Origin: Acidobacteriota bacterium
Lineage (GTDB): Bacteria > Acidobacteriota > Terriglobia > UBA7540
Length of the DNA: 8,321 nt
Assembly: GCA_021784615.1 (NCBI GenBank)
Contig: JAJYHU010000390.1
Coordinates: 1-8,321, forward strand
Direction: 5' to 3'
Position 1 is the first letter of the stretch. Each line of letters opens with the position of its first letter. Below the pieces are notes generated by a model. It saw nothing but the letters and a program-made list of their open reading frames with translations, was not told where the DNA came from and ran no database searches. Positions 1-7,304 of the stretch are shown in pieces. The translations under genes and the position numbers were made by a program.

Positions 1-34
1 TCGATTACGTGCGGCTCCCGGAAGGATACCGGGC

Positions 35-349
35 GTGACCCACAAAAAAGCCCACGGTCAGGAAAACACTGACCGTGGCTACCGGCTTAAAGCCACGGTG
101 AACGTTCTCAACGTGGAAATGGGCCTGGGAATGGAGACCATCCAGGTGATTTCGAGGAATGGGTCTCCGGTGAACGAGCCCTCTAAGACCGAGTACGTGC
201 CTGGCTTGGCGGTGGGGAGATTTGAGGGATCGAACACGCAACTGGGAGTCGGTGTGGGCGGCTGTTTGGGTGCCTGCGGTGAGCTTTCGGGGGGAATTCA
301 GCTCGACCAACTGTGGAACCAAACAAAAGAGCTTCTGGGCGGGTTTTGA
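35..349 (+). CDS. Doubtful ORF, possibly the 3' end of a gene entering from the left edge
   Basis: The frame is open from the left edge of the window (base 2) to the TGA at 347-349, with a GTG at 35 as the only obvious internal start. From about base 100 the codons show a G/C-rich third position and purine-rich first position, as expected of coding sequence in this genome, and the antisense frame over the same triplets does not. Against it, the first 20 codons run through an inverted-repeat cluster (52-99), there is no ribosome binding site before the GTG, and I recognise no domain in the 104 residues, which are Gly-rich near the C-terminus. It could be a decayed gene end or chance. Confidence 0.22.
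   Translation: MTHKKAHGQENTDRGYRLKATVNVLNVEMGLGMETIQVISRNGSPVNEPSKTEYVPGLAVGRFEGSNTQLGVGVGGCLGACGELSGGIQLDQLWNQTKELLGGF
48..82 (-). repeat. GTAG-headed palindrome, also terminator-like on the minus strand
   Basis: Read on the minus strand, a GTAG (82-79) is followed at once by a perfect 10-bp stem CCACGGTCAG/CTGACCGTGG (78-69 with 61-52) around the 7-nt loop TGTTTTC, then GC and a run of six T (complement of the A-run at 44-49). The GTAG foot plus hairpin is the layout of REP elements. The stem plus T-run is also the layout of a rho-independent terminator for leftward transcription, although no leftward gene is evident to its right. A further copy of the arm, AGCCACGGT at 91-99, can pair with ACCGTGGCT at 72-80 instead, so two hairpins exclude one another. 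A smaller hairpin, CCCGG/CCGGG, lies at 17-33, also with a 7-nt loop. Confidence 0.55.
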
Positions 350-466
350 GCCAGATTCCAGAATGCTGCCTGCTACTAACCAAACTCGCGCGTAGATTGA
401 TGCAATTTGGGCCATGCGTTATGGCTGGCTACCGATCAGGAGTTTTTGGCAGTGCAGTAAAACCTA

Positions 467-841
467 GTGTTAGGGTGGGGGTTTGCGGTGTTTAATTGGG
501 TTCAAGCGTCTTGGGCGAAGAGGGTCTTTCGTCTCACGTCTTGGGTATTTGTTTGCTTGGCGCTTCTCGTCGTTTTCGCGGAGACTCCTTGGTTCCGGCG
601 CCTTGAGGCCAACCCGTCTGAACTCTTTCCTTTGAGGCTATTGGGTGGCGTGCTCGGTGTCGTCGGTGCCGTCACAGGCCTGATTTTATGGTTCGGAATG
701 GCGATTTTTTGCGCTCGCGAAGATCGCTCTCGTTTCAGCGTCAAGCTAATGTGGTTTGCCCTCTTCCTCATTACGGGACCCTTTGCGTCGGCGGCCTACT
801 ACTTTTTGGCCTATAGAAAGCAGCTGAGAGGGGCATCGTAG
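467..841 (+). CDS. Small three-helix membrane protein, function unknown
   Basis: I do not recognise this protein. From the GTG at 467 it has 124 residues with three hydrophobic stretches, roughly residues 24-39, 57-82 and 93-115, the last beginning LMWFALFLITGPF. Basic residues occur before helix 1 (AKRVFR), between helices 2 and 3 (AREDRSRFSVK) and at the C-terminus (YRKQLRG). The Arg/Lys-rich 2-3 loop suggests that this loop is cytoplasmic. The start is uncertain: the GTG at 488 is better placed, with a G-rich AGGGTGGGGG stretch (472-481) six bases upstream, and would remove seven residues without touching a helix. It ends in TAG. The gene stands alone, with repeats on both sides, and its base composition is less GC-rich than the TCA genes. 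Confidence 0.6.
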   Translation: MLGWGFAVFNWVQASWAKRVFRLTSWVFVCLALLVVFAETPWFRRLEANPSELFPLRLLGGVLGVVGAVTGLILWFGMAIFCAREDRSRFSVKLMWFALFLITGPFASAAYYFLAYRKQLRGAS

Positions 842-928
842 CGGGCTGGTGGCGCATTAGGGTTTTAATGTCTGCGATCAGCGAAGCTGAGGGGAGTTAG
901 AATCGCGTGGTGCCACGACCGCAGCGCG

Positions 929-1079
929 ATTTCGACCACGACCTACAACGCGCTGGGGGAGGCGGCGGAGCGCGTTGCGCCGACGTTTCGCGTGGACCAC
1001 GTCTTCGATGCGGAGGGCGGGATTCTGGGCATTTTCAACGAAGCGGGGGGATGGGCGGAGGAGGACGTGCCGGGAGTGG
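929..1079 (+). pseudogene. Probable Rhs/YD-repeat protein remnant
   Basis: In one + strand frame that is open from 869 to 1186, about 50 codons read like YD-repeat sequence: a TTTYNALGE segment, an RVDHVFDAEGG segment and GILGIFNEAGGW. These match the pattern of alternating 'tYnalGr' and 'Y-DaeG-L-' units that Rhs and wall-associated repeat proteins carry. There is no start codon with a ribosome binding site and no N- or C-terminal Rhs domain, so this is at most a fragment. The likeness ends where a GTAG-headed palindrome begins at 1080. The family assignment is by pattern memory over a short stretch and could be wrong. Confidence 0.4.
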
Positions 1080-1117
1080 GTAGCGCAGAGGTGGGCGCGG
1101 TTAGCCCTCCTCTGCGG
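1080..1117 (+). repeat. GTAG-headed REP-like hairpin, copy B
   Basis: GTAG (1080-1083) is followed directly by CGCAGAGG (1084-1091), an unpaired T, GGGC (1093-1096), the 7-nt loop GCGGTTA, then GCCC (1104-1107), an unpaired T and CCTCTGCG (1109-1116). This makes an 8-bp stem, a T/T mismatch and a 4-bp tip. The same build recurs in inverted orientation at 1205-1245 and in variant form at 7259-7291. There is no T-run after it, so it is not a terminator on this strand. Confidence 0.7.
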
Positions 1118-1204
1118 GGTCTGGTTGTGGGAATTGTTTCGACAGTTGCACAAGATCATATCAATGATGTATTTCATAATACTTAATGATTGCCTGAAGA
1201 AAAG

Positions 1205-1245
1205 CCGCAGAGGAACGCACAAAACGCGTACCTCTGACGCGCTAC
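1205..1245 (-). repeat. GTAG-headed REP-like hairpin, copy C, inverted relative to copy B
   Basis: On the minus strand GTAG (complement of CTAC at about 1242-1245) is followed by CGCGT, then CAGAGG, T, ACGC, the 7-nt loop GTTTTGT, GCGT, T and CCTCTGCGG. Stem foot, T/T mismatch position and loop length agree with the hairpin at 1080-1117. The tip base pairs and loop differ, and four or five extra bases lie between GTAG and the stem. Together the two face each other across about 90 bp, which is the arrangement of a REP/inverted-REP pair (BIME). Coordinates may be off by one base. Confidence 0.65.
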
Positions 1246-1255
1246 CAACCGTGAC

Positions 1256-1280
1256 GTAGAGACGTTCCGCTGGAATGTCT
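1256..1280 (+). repeat. GTAG-headed hairpin of a second type
   Basis: GTAG (1256-1259) precedes AGACGTTCC (1260-1268), a 3-nt loop GCT and GGAATGTCT (1272-1280). The stem has nine pairs, one of them G/T. It has no internal mismatch and a much shorter loop than the hairpins at 1080 and 1205, so it is probably a different repeat family sharing the GTAG head. A further small perfect stem, CGCCTC/GAGGCG with loop AGC, follows at 1293-1307. Confidence 0.5.
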
Positions 1281-1309
1281 CCCCAGGCACGACGCCTCAG
1301 CGAGGCGCC

Positions 1310-1740
1310 TCCACCTCCATGGCCGCATCGACAAGGTTGTCAGCTGCGCCAGGGGAAAAGCGGGCGAAGTTTTGCGAAGGGCTCGTCATGGATCCGCGGC
1401 CAGGTTCCAGCACTCCCCAGTTCGCTCCCCCCCGGGGATTGTGCGGCGGGCGTGCCGGGCGCAGAACACTTAAGCCGCTCCCGCAACGGGACCATCCACC
1501 CGCGGCCAGACGGGCAAGCCAGCCCGCGCCTGCGGCGGGTTCCGGGCAGGGCTCGCCAATAGGCCCCATATGTCGGCTATCGACGATGCCAGGGCGGCGA
1601 TCGGCACAACAAGCAGCGCCGGGAGCGCCCTCGCAAGGCGGCGCGCTCATGTTTGGAAATGGATTCTCATTTTTATGAATGCAGCCATCAAAAGTAGAAT
1701 GCGTTCCGTTTGCTCGCGCCGGATTCTATCACGAACGCGT
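1310..1740. other. GC-rich stretch with no recognisable gene
   Basis: Several short frames are open here on both strands, as expected of GC-rich DNA. None gives a protein I can recognise, none has a good ribosome binding site, and the predicted proteins are Pro/Arg/Ala-rich in the way of chance frames. It may contain decayed coding sequence. A run of seven C lies near 1426. Confidence 0.4.
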
Positions 1741-1747
1741 TCGAACT

Positions 1748-1779
1748 CCCGCGGCTCACGCCGCGGGCGGATTCCCGCC
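1748..1779. repeat. Perfect GC palindrome with an overlapping alternative stem
   Basis: CCCGCGGC (1748-1755) and GCCGCGGG (1760-1767) form an 8-bp perfect stem around TCAC. The right arm overlaps GGCGG (1766-1770), which can instead pair with CCGCC (1775-1779). No T-run follows on the + strand, so it is unlikely to terminate transcription toward acn. It lies about 90 bp before the candidate acn promoter. Confidence 0.45.
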
Positions 1780-1814
1780 GCCGCAAAACTAAAAAGGAGC
1801 CCCTGCCCCGCAAA

Positions 1815-1851
1815 CGAAAAGGTCGTTTTCGAAGCGGTTTATTGATATGAT
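1815..1851 (+). promoter_or_regulatory. Candidate acn promoter (extended -10) with adjacent inverted repeat
   Basis: TATGAT at 1846-1851 is one base from the consensus -10 hexamer and is preceded by TG at 1843-1844 with one base between, the extended -10 form. No good -35 is visible at 16-18 bp spacing, which the extended -10 could compensate for. A start of transcription near 1858 would give a leader of about 29 nt. Just upstream, CGAAAA (1815-1820) and TTTTCG (1826-1831) form a 6-bp inverted repeat over the -35 zone, where a regulator could bind. No regulator can be named from the sequence. Confidence 0.35.
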
Positions 1852-1871
1852 GGGGAGTTTTGATCACATAC

Positions 1872-1877
1872 AGGAAG
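1872..1877 (+). promoter_or_regulatory. Ribosome binding site that sets the acn start
   Basis: AGGAAG lies nine bases before the ATG at 1887. The in-frame TTG at 1860 has only GGGGAG about two bases upstream, too close to work well, so 1887 is preferred. An ATG at 1893 is also possible. Confidence 0.6.
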
Positions 1878-1886
1878 ATATTCAAA

Positions 1887-4595
1887 ATGCCTATGAACCC
1901 TTTTAACACGCGCGCTTCGCTGGAAACAAAGAGCGGCCGCGCCGCCTTTTATCGCCTTGAAACCCTGGGAAAAGAGGGCTTGGGGGAAATCTCCCGCCTG
2001 CCGTTTTCCATCAAAGTGCTGCTGGAAGCGGTGCTGCGCAACACGGACGGCCACCTGATCAAAGAAAGCGACGTGGCGGCGCTGGCGGGCTGGAAAGCAA
2101 ACTCCGCCGTCCGGCAGGAAGTGCCTTTCAGGCCCGCGCGGGTGATTTTGCAGGATTTTACCGGCGTTCCGGCGGTGGTGGATCTGGCCGCGATGCGCTC
2201 GGCGATGGAGCGCCTGGGCGGCGACCCCGCGAAGATCAATCCCCTGGTTCCCGTTGATCTGGTGATCGACCACTCGGTGCAGGTGGATGTGTTCGGCATC
2301 CCCATGGCCTTCCAGCGCAATGCCGAGATCGAGTTCCGCCGCAACCGCGAGCGGTACGAATTCCTGCGCTGGGGCCAGCAGGCGTTTGCGAATTTCCGCG
2401 TGGTGCCGCCGGCCACGGGCATTGTCCATCAGGTGAACCTGGAATTTCTTGCCAAGGTGGTGCAAGCCGGCAAGGAAGGATCGGAAACCGTTCTCTATCC
2501 GGACACGCTGGTGGGAACCGACTCGCACACGACCATGATCAACGGCCTGGGCGTGCTCGGCTGGGGCGTGGGCGGCATTGAGGCCGAGGCGGCCATGCTG
2601 GGCCAGCCTTATTACTTTCTGGCGCCGCAGGTGGTGGGTTTCAAGCTGAAGGGCAGGCTGAAGGAAGGCGTGACGGCCACCGACCTGGTGCTGACCGTCA
2701 CCGAGATGCTGCGCAAAAAAGGCGTGGTGGAAAAATTCGTGGAATTTTACGGCCCGGGCCTCTCGCAAATGGCGCTGCCCGACCGCGCCACGGTCGGCAA
2801 CATGTCTCCCGAATATGGCGCCACGATGGGCTTCTTCCCCGTGGACGCGGAAACGGTGCGCTTTTTGCGGCAGACGGGCCGGACGGAAGATGAGGTTGAC
2901 CGCGTGGAGCGCTACACCAAGGAACAGGGACTCTTCCGCACCGACCAGACGCCCGACCCCGAATTCAGCGACACGCTGGAGCTTGACATGGAAACCGTCG
3001 AGCCCAGCCTGGCCGGGCCCAAACGCCCCCAGGACCGCATTGCGCTTTCCAACATGAAGAGCGCGTTCCAGAAGATTCTTACGGCGCCCACCCAAGAGCG
3101 GGGATTCGGCCTCTCGCCTGATGAACTCGGACGGAGCGTTACCGTCGGCTTTAACGGATCGCAAGCGGCGCTTAAGAATGGGTCCGTGGTGATTGCGGCG
3201 ATTACTTCCTGCACCAACACGTCGAATCCTTCCGTGATGCTGGCGGCGGGATTGCTGGCGAAGAAAGCGATTGAGCGCGGCCTGAAAGTTCCACCCTACG
3301 TCAAGACGAGCCTGGCGCCCGGATCGAAAGTGGTGACGGAATATCTGGAAGCCGCGGGGCTTTCCGAATCCCTCGATAAAGTCGGCTTCAGCCTGGTCGG
3401 CTACGGTTGCACCACGTGCATTGGCAACAGCGGTCCGCTGCCCGAGGAAGTGTCCGCGGCCCTTGCCAAAACCCCGCTGGTTGCCGCAGCCGTCCTTTCA
3501 GGAAACCGCAACTTCGAAGGGCGCATTCATCCCCAGGTTCGCGCCAACTATTTGGCTTCCCCGCCCCTGGTGGTAGCTTACGCGCTGGCCGGCCGGGTGG
3601 ATATCGACCTTTCAAGCGAGCCCCTGGGCACGGACTCGAAAGGCGAGCCAGTTTATCTGCGCGAGATTTGGCCGACGCGGGAAGAAATCATCTCAACCAT
3701 GGGCAAAGCGATCCGGCCCGAGATGTTCCACAAGGTTTACGGAAACGTCTGGGACGGCAATCCCACCTGGAACGCCATTCCGGTGGCCGGCGGCGCGCTC
3801 TATCCGTGGCAGGACGATTCAACCTACATCCAGGAGCCGCCGTTCTTTACGGAGCTGAGCATTGAGCCGCCTCCCATCCGCGAAATCAAGGGGGCGCGGG
3901 CGCTGGCGTTGCTGGGGGATTCGATTACCACCGATCACATCTCGCCCGCCGGCGATATTCCCGAGAACGGTCCCGCCGGGCGTTACCTCGCGAAGCACGG
4001 CCTGGCCAAGAAGGATTTCAATTCCTTCGGCTCGCGGCGCGGCAATGACCGCGTGATGGTGCGCGGCACGTTCGCCAACATTCGGCTGAAGAACCTGCTG
4101 CTTCCGGGCACCGAAGGCGGCGTGACGGTGCATTTCCCGGACGGCGAAAAGATGTCCATCTATGACGCGGCCATGCGTTACAAGCAGGAAGGCGTGCCGC
4201 TGGTGGTGGTCGCGGGGCGCGAATACGGCTCCGGCTCCTCGCGCGACTGGGCGGCCAAGGGAACCTTGCTGCTGGGCGTGAAGGCGGTGATCGCGGAAAG
4301 CTACGAGCGCATCCACCGCAGCAACTTGGTCGGCATGGGCGTTCTGCCGATCGAGTTCCAGAAAGGCGAAAGTGCGGCGTCGCTGGGGCTAAAGGGGAAT
4401 GAAGTTTTTGACATCACCGGCCTGAGCAACCAGATCCAGCCGCATTCTGAAGTCCAGGTGACGGCCCTTGGAGCGGACGGCGCGCGCCGGGAATTCAAGG
4501 CAACCGTTCGCCTGGATTCCGTGGTCGAGGTCAACTATTACCGCAACGGCGGCATCCTTCCCGCGGTCCTTCGAAATTTCCTGCGGGAAGATTAA
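1887..4595 (+). CDS. acnA: Aconitate hydratase, AcnA/IRP1 type
   Basis: Interconverts citrate and isocitrate through cis-aconitate in the TCA cycle; a cytoplasmic [4Fe-4S] enzyme. From the ATG at 1887 it has 902 residues, close to the roughly 890-910 usual for AcnA. The N-terminal domains carry the substrate-site segment TDSHTTMINGLGVLGWGVGG. The cluster ligands are Cys442 (in SCTNTSNPS), Cys508 and Cys511 (in GYGCTTCIGNSGPL), with the usual C-x65-C-x2-C spacing. After a linker comes the swivelling C-terminal domain with LLGDSITTDHISPAG and the active-site loop EYGSGSSRDWAAKG (Ser785, Arg786). Nothing is missing, so the enzyme should be active. It heads the acn-icd-mdh cluster. Its family includes iron-regulatory RNA-binding proteins, but whether this one binds RNA cannot be told. 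Long antisense frames over it are codon-bias shadows. Stop is TAA. Confidence 0.97.
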   Translation: MPMNPFNTRASLETKSGRAAFYRLETLGKEGLGEISRLPFSIKVLLEAVLRNTDGHLIKESDVAALAGWKANSAVRQEVPFRPARVILQDFTGVPAVVDLAAMRSAMERLGGDPAKINPLVPVDLVIDHSVQVDVFGIPMAFQRNAEIEFRRNRERYEFLRWGQQAFANFRVVPPATGIVHQVNLEFLAKVVQAGKEGSETVLYPDTLVGTDSHTTMINGLGVLGWGVGGIEAEAAMLGQPYYFLAPQVVGFKLKGRLKEGVTATDLVLTVTEMLRKKGVVEKFVEFYGPGLSQMALPDRATVGNMSPEYGATMGFFPVDAETVRFLRQTGRTEDEVDRVERYTKEQGLFRTDQTPDPEFSDTLELDMETVEPSLAGPKRPQDRIALSNMKSAFQKILTAPTQERGFGLSPDELGRSVTVGFNGSQAALKNGSVVIAAITSCTNTSNPSVMLAAGLLAKKAIERGLKVPPYVKTSLAPGSKVVTEYLEAAGLSESLDKVGFSLVGYGCTTCIGNSGPLPEEVSAALAKTPLVAAAVLSGNRNFEGRIHPQVRANYLASPPLVVAYALAGRVDIDLSSEPLGTDSKGEPVYLREIWPTREEIISTMGKAIRPEMFHKVYGNVWDGNPTWNAIPVAGGALYPWQDDSTYIQEPPFFTELSIEPPPIREIKGARALALLGDSITTDHISPAGDIPENGPAGRYLAKHGLAKKDFNSFGSRRGNDRVMVRGTFANIRLKNLLLPGTEGGVTVHFPDGEKMSIYDAAMRYKQEGVPLVVVAGREYGSGSSRDWAAKGTLLLGVKAVIAESYERIHRSNLVGMGVLPIEFQKGESAASLGLKGNEVFDITGLSNQIQPHSEVQVTALGADGARREFKATVRLDSVVEVNYYRNGGILPAVLRNFLRED

Positions 4596-4609
4596 GCGAT
4601 TTTGATTTG

Positions 4610-4643
4610 TTCAGTGCGCTGCGCCTTTGGGCAGTGTGCTGAA
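4610..4643 (+). promoter_or_regulatory. Intergenic RNA hairpin between acn and icd
   Basis: TTCAGTGCGCTGC (4610-4622) can pair in RNA with GCAGTGTGCTGAA (4631-4643) over 13 positions, three of them G/U, closing the loop GCCTTTGG. It starts 14 bases after the acn stop. No U-run follows, so it does not look like an intrinsic terminator. It could protect the acn 3' end or be a processing site that lets acn and icd be expressed at different levels. As DNA the repeat is imperfect, and the pairing is better as RNA, which favours a role in the transcript. Confidence 0.45.
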
Positions 4644-4739
4644 AACAGCAGATGCTTCAGCATGGCGGCTTCCGATTTTTCAGCGGCCCGTGGGCGCTAT
4701 CGGCAAGCGCAAAACTTATGAGGGAGGATTTCTCAAGGC

Positions 4740-6179
<1,440 letters not shown>

Positions 6180-6204
6180 CGTTTTTTTGGGAACGACGTT
6201 TCCC

Positions 6205-6252
6205 GTAGCGCCACCCATTAAGGTGGCACCGGAGCACGAAGGCCCGGGCTAC
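6205..6252 (+). repeat. GTAGC...GCTAC-bounded palindromic repeat between icd and mdh
   Basis: GTAGC (6205-6209) and GCTAC (6248-6252) bound the element. Just inside the left end is a hairpin GCCACC/GGTGGC (6210-6215 with 6222-6227), loop CATTAA, extendable by one pair beyond a C/A mismatch. The right end holds the palindrome GCCCGGGC. A head-to-head pair of GTAG-headed units matches a small BIME-like repeat. It fills much of the 102-bp gap and would be transcribed if icd and mdh share a message. Confidence 0.5.
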
Positions 6253-6281
6253 AACAGAAAACTCATCGAAGGAGAGGAATC

Positions 6282-7055
6282 ATGCGCAAGAAGGTAACGG
6301 TAGTGGGCGCGGGCAACGTCGGCGCGACCGTCGCCCATCGCCTGGCGGATAAACAACTGGCCGACCTGGTGGTGATTGACATTCTGGAAGGAGTCCCACA
6401 AGGGAAAGCGCTTGACCTGCTGGAGTCGGGTCCGATTGAAGGCTACGACGTGCGGATCAAGGGCACCAACGATTACGCCGACACGGCCAACTCCGACGTT
6501 GTGGTGATGACAGCGGGCTTTCCGCGCAAGCCGGGCATGAGCCGCGACGACTTGCTGAAGAAAAACTACGACGTGGTGAAGGGCACCATCGAGAAGGTCG
6601 CGAAGGTATCGCCGGAAGCGATTCTGATTATCGTCACGAACCCGCTGGACGCCATGGCGCAGACGGCGCTCAAAGTGAGCTGCTTCTCGAAGAACCGCGT
6701 GATCGGCATGGCAGGCGTTCTCGATACGGCACGCTATCGAACCTTTATCGCTGAAGCGCTGAACGTGTCGGTGCAGAACGTCCAGGGATTTGTGCTGGGC
6801 GGGCACGGTGACACCATGGTTCCGGTGCCGCGCTACACCACCGTGGCCGGTATTCCCGTCGGGGAATTGATGCCGAAAGAGAAGCTCGACGCCATCATCG
6901 ACCGCACCCGCAAGGGCGGCGCGGAAATCGTGAACTACCTGAAGACCGGCAGCGCCTTCTATGCTCCTTCGGCCGCGGTCGTGGAAATGATCGAAGCCAT
7001 TTTCAATGACCGCAAAAAGATTCTGCCCTGCACCGCGTATCTGGAAGGCGAGTAG
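6282..7055 (+). CDS. mdh: Malate dehydrogenase, LDH-like, cut short by an in-frame amber codon
   Basis: Oxidises malate to oxaloacetate with NAD in the TCA cycle. The start at 6282 has GGAGAGG (6271-6277) in good position. The NAD-binding Rossmann motif GAGNVG is at residues 9-14, with Asp33 ending the second strand (favouring NAD over NADP). The substrate/catalytic set is complete: Arg82 and Arg88 (FPRKPGMSRDDLL), Asn120, Asp148, Arg151 and His175 (GGHGDTMVP). The frame meets TAG at 7053-7055 after 257 residues, whereas LDH-like MDHs are about 305-315 long. The stop falls right after YLEGE, where the family normally has Tyr, and the missing tail is encoded intact downstream. Without the tail, which forms the last strands and helix of the catalytic domain, the protein is probably unstable or inactive unless the amber is read through or is a sequencing error. 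Third gene of the TCA cluster. Confidence 0.93.
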   Translation: MRKKVTVVGAGNVGATVAHRLADKQLADLVVIDILEGVPQGKALDLLESGPIEGYDVRIKGTNDYADTANSDVVVMTAGFPRKPGMSRDDLLKKNYDVVKGTIEKVAKVSPEAILIIVTNPLDAMAQTALKVSCFSKNRVIGMAGVLDTARYRTFIAEALNVSVQNVQGFVLGGHGDTMVPVPRYTTVAGIPVGELMPKEKLDAIIDRTRKGGAEIVNYLKTGSAFYAPSAAVVEMIEAIFNDRKKILPCTAYLEGE

Positions 7056-7208
7056 ATCGGAAAGGGGCTTTTTGTCGGCGTTCCCGTCAAGCTGGGAGCG
7101 CGCGGGATCGAGCAAATTATTGAAATCAAGCTGACGCCCGAAGAACAGGCGGCGCTTCAAAAATCCGCCGACGCGGTGGAGGAACTCGTCAAGATTATCG
7201 GCGTGTAA
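7056..7208 (+). pseudogene. mdh: C-terminal part of malate dehydrogenase, downstream of the amber codon
   Basis: In the same frame as mdh, 50 further codons run to a TAA at 7206-7208 and read as the standard MDH tail: GKGLFVGVPVKLGARG, then IEQIIEIKLTPEEQAAL and a final helix ending ELVKIIGV. Codon usage stays like the upstream part and there is no frameshift. With the amber counted as one residue the whole protein would be 308 residues, the normal family length. There is no start codon or ribosome binding site for separate translation. Taken together with 6282-7055 this is one gene with one nonsense codon. Confidence 0.88.
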
Positions 7209-7213
7209 ACACT

Positions 7214-7248
7214 AAGTGCAAAGTATGAATTATGAAGTATGAATGAAA
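7214..7248 (+). repeat. Short tandem heptamer tract
   Basis: Starting just after the full-length mdh stop, the sequence goes in steps of seven: AAGTGCA, AAGTATG, AATTATG, AAGTATG, AATGAAA. The clearest sign is the direct repeat AAGTATGAAT at 7221-7230 and 7235-7244, exactly 14 bases apart. A related heptamer tract in opposite orientation lies at 7806-7833, on the other side of the next gene. Confidence 0.55.
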
Positions 7249-7258
7249 AATCGGCAAG

Positions 7259-7297
7259 GTAGCGCAGCCTTCGCGTTTTTCGAAGTCTGCGTTTTTT
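7259..7297 (+). terminator. Rho-independent terminator built on a GTAG-headed hairpin
   Basis: CGCAG (7263-7267), unpaired C, CTTCG (7269-7273), 7-nt loop CGTTTTT, CGAAG (7281-7285), unpaired T, CTGCG (7287-7291), then six T (7292-7297). It should end the acn-icd-mdh transcript. GTAG sits directly before the stem (7259-7262), so foot, single mismatch, short tip and 7-nt loop repeat the plan of the hairpins at 1080 and 1205. Confidence 0.8.
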
Positions 7298-7304
7298 GTT
7301 CTCC

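Noticed and set aside
1297..1678. Overlapping frames of 91-119 codons on both strands in the acn upstream region
   Set aside because: No ribosome binding site and no recognisable motif; Pro/Arg/Ala-rich products in every frame are typical of chance open frames in GC-rich DNA.
1860..1886. TTG at 1860 as the start of aconitase
   Set aside because: The only upstream purine run is about two bases away, while the ATG at 1887 has AGGAAG at nine bases and the usual family N-terminus begins there.
1839..3164. Antisense open frame of 441 codons opposite acn
   Set aside because: The + strand encodes an unmistakable aconitase throughout. The antisense protein is His/Arg/Ala-rich, the usual shadow of GC-biased third positions, and matches no family.
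6180..6190. Terminator right after icd (run of seven T)
   Set aside because: Only about three base pairs can form before the T-run, too weak for an intrinsic terminator.
7053..7055. Genome-wide reassignment of TAG to an amino acid
   Set aside because: icd, the membrane protein gene and the CxCx4C gene all end in TAG at family-appropriate or sensible lengths, so TAG works as a normal stop here.
6249..7160. Antisense open frame of 303 codons opposite mdh
   Set aside because: Same shadow effect over a gene with a complete catalytic set on the + strand.
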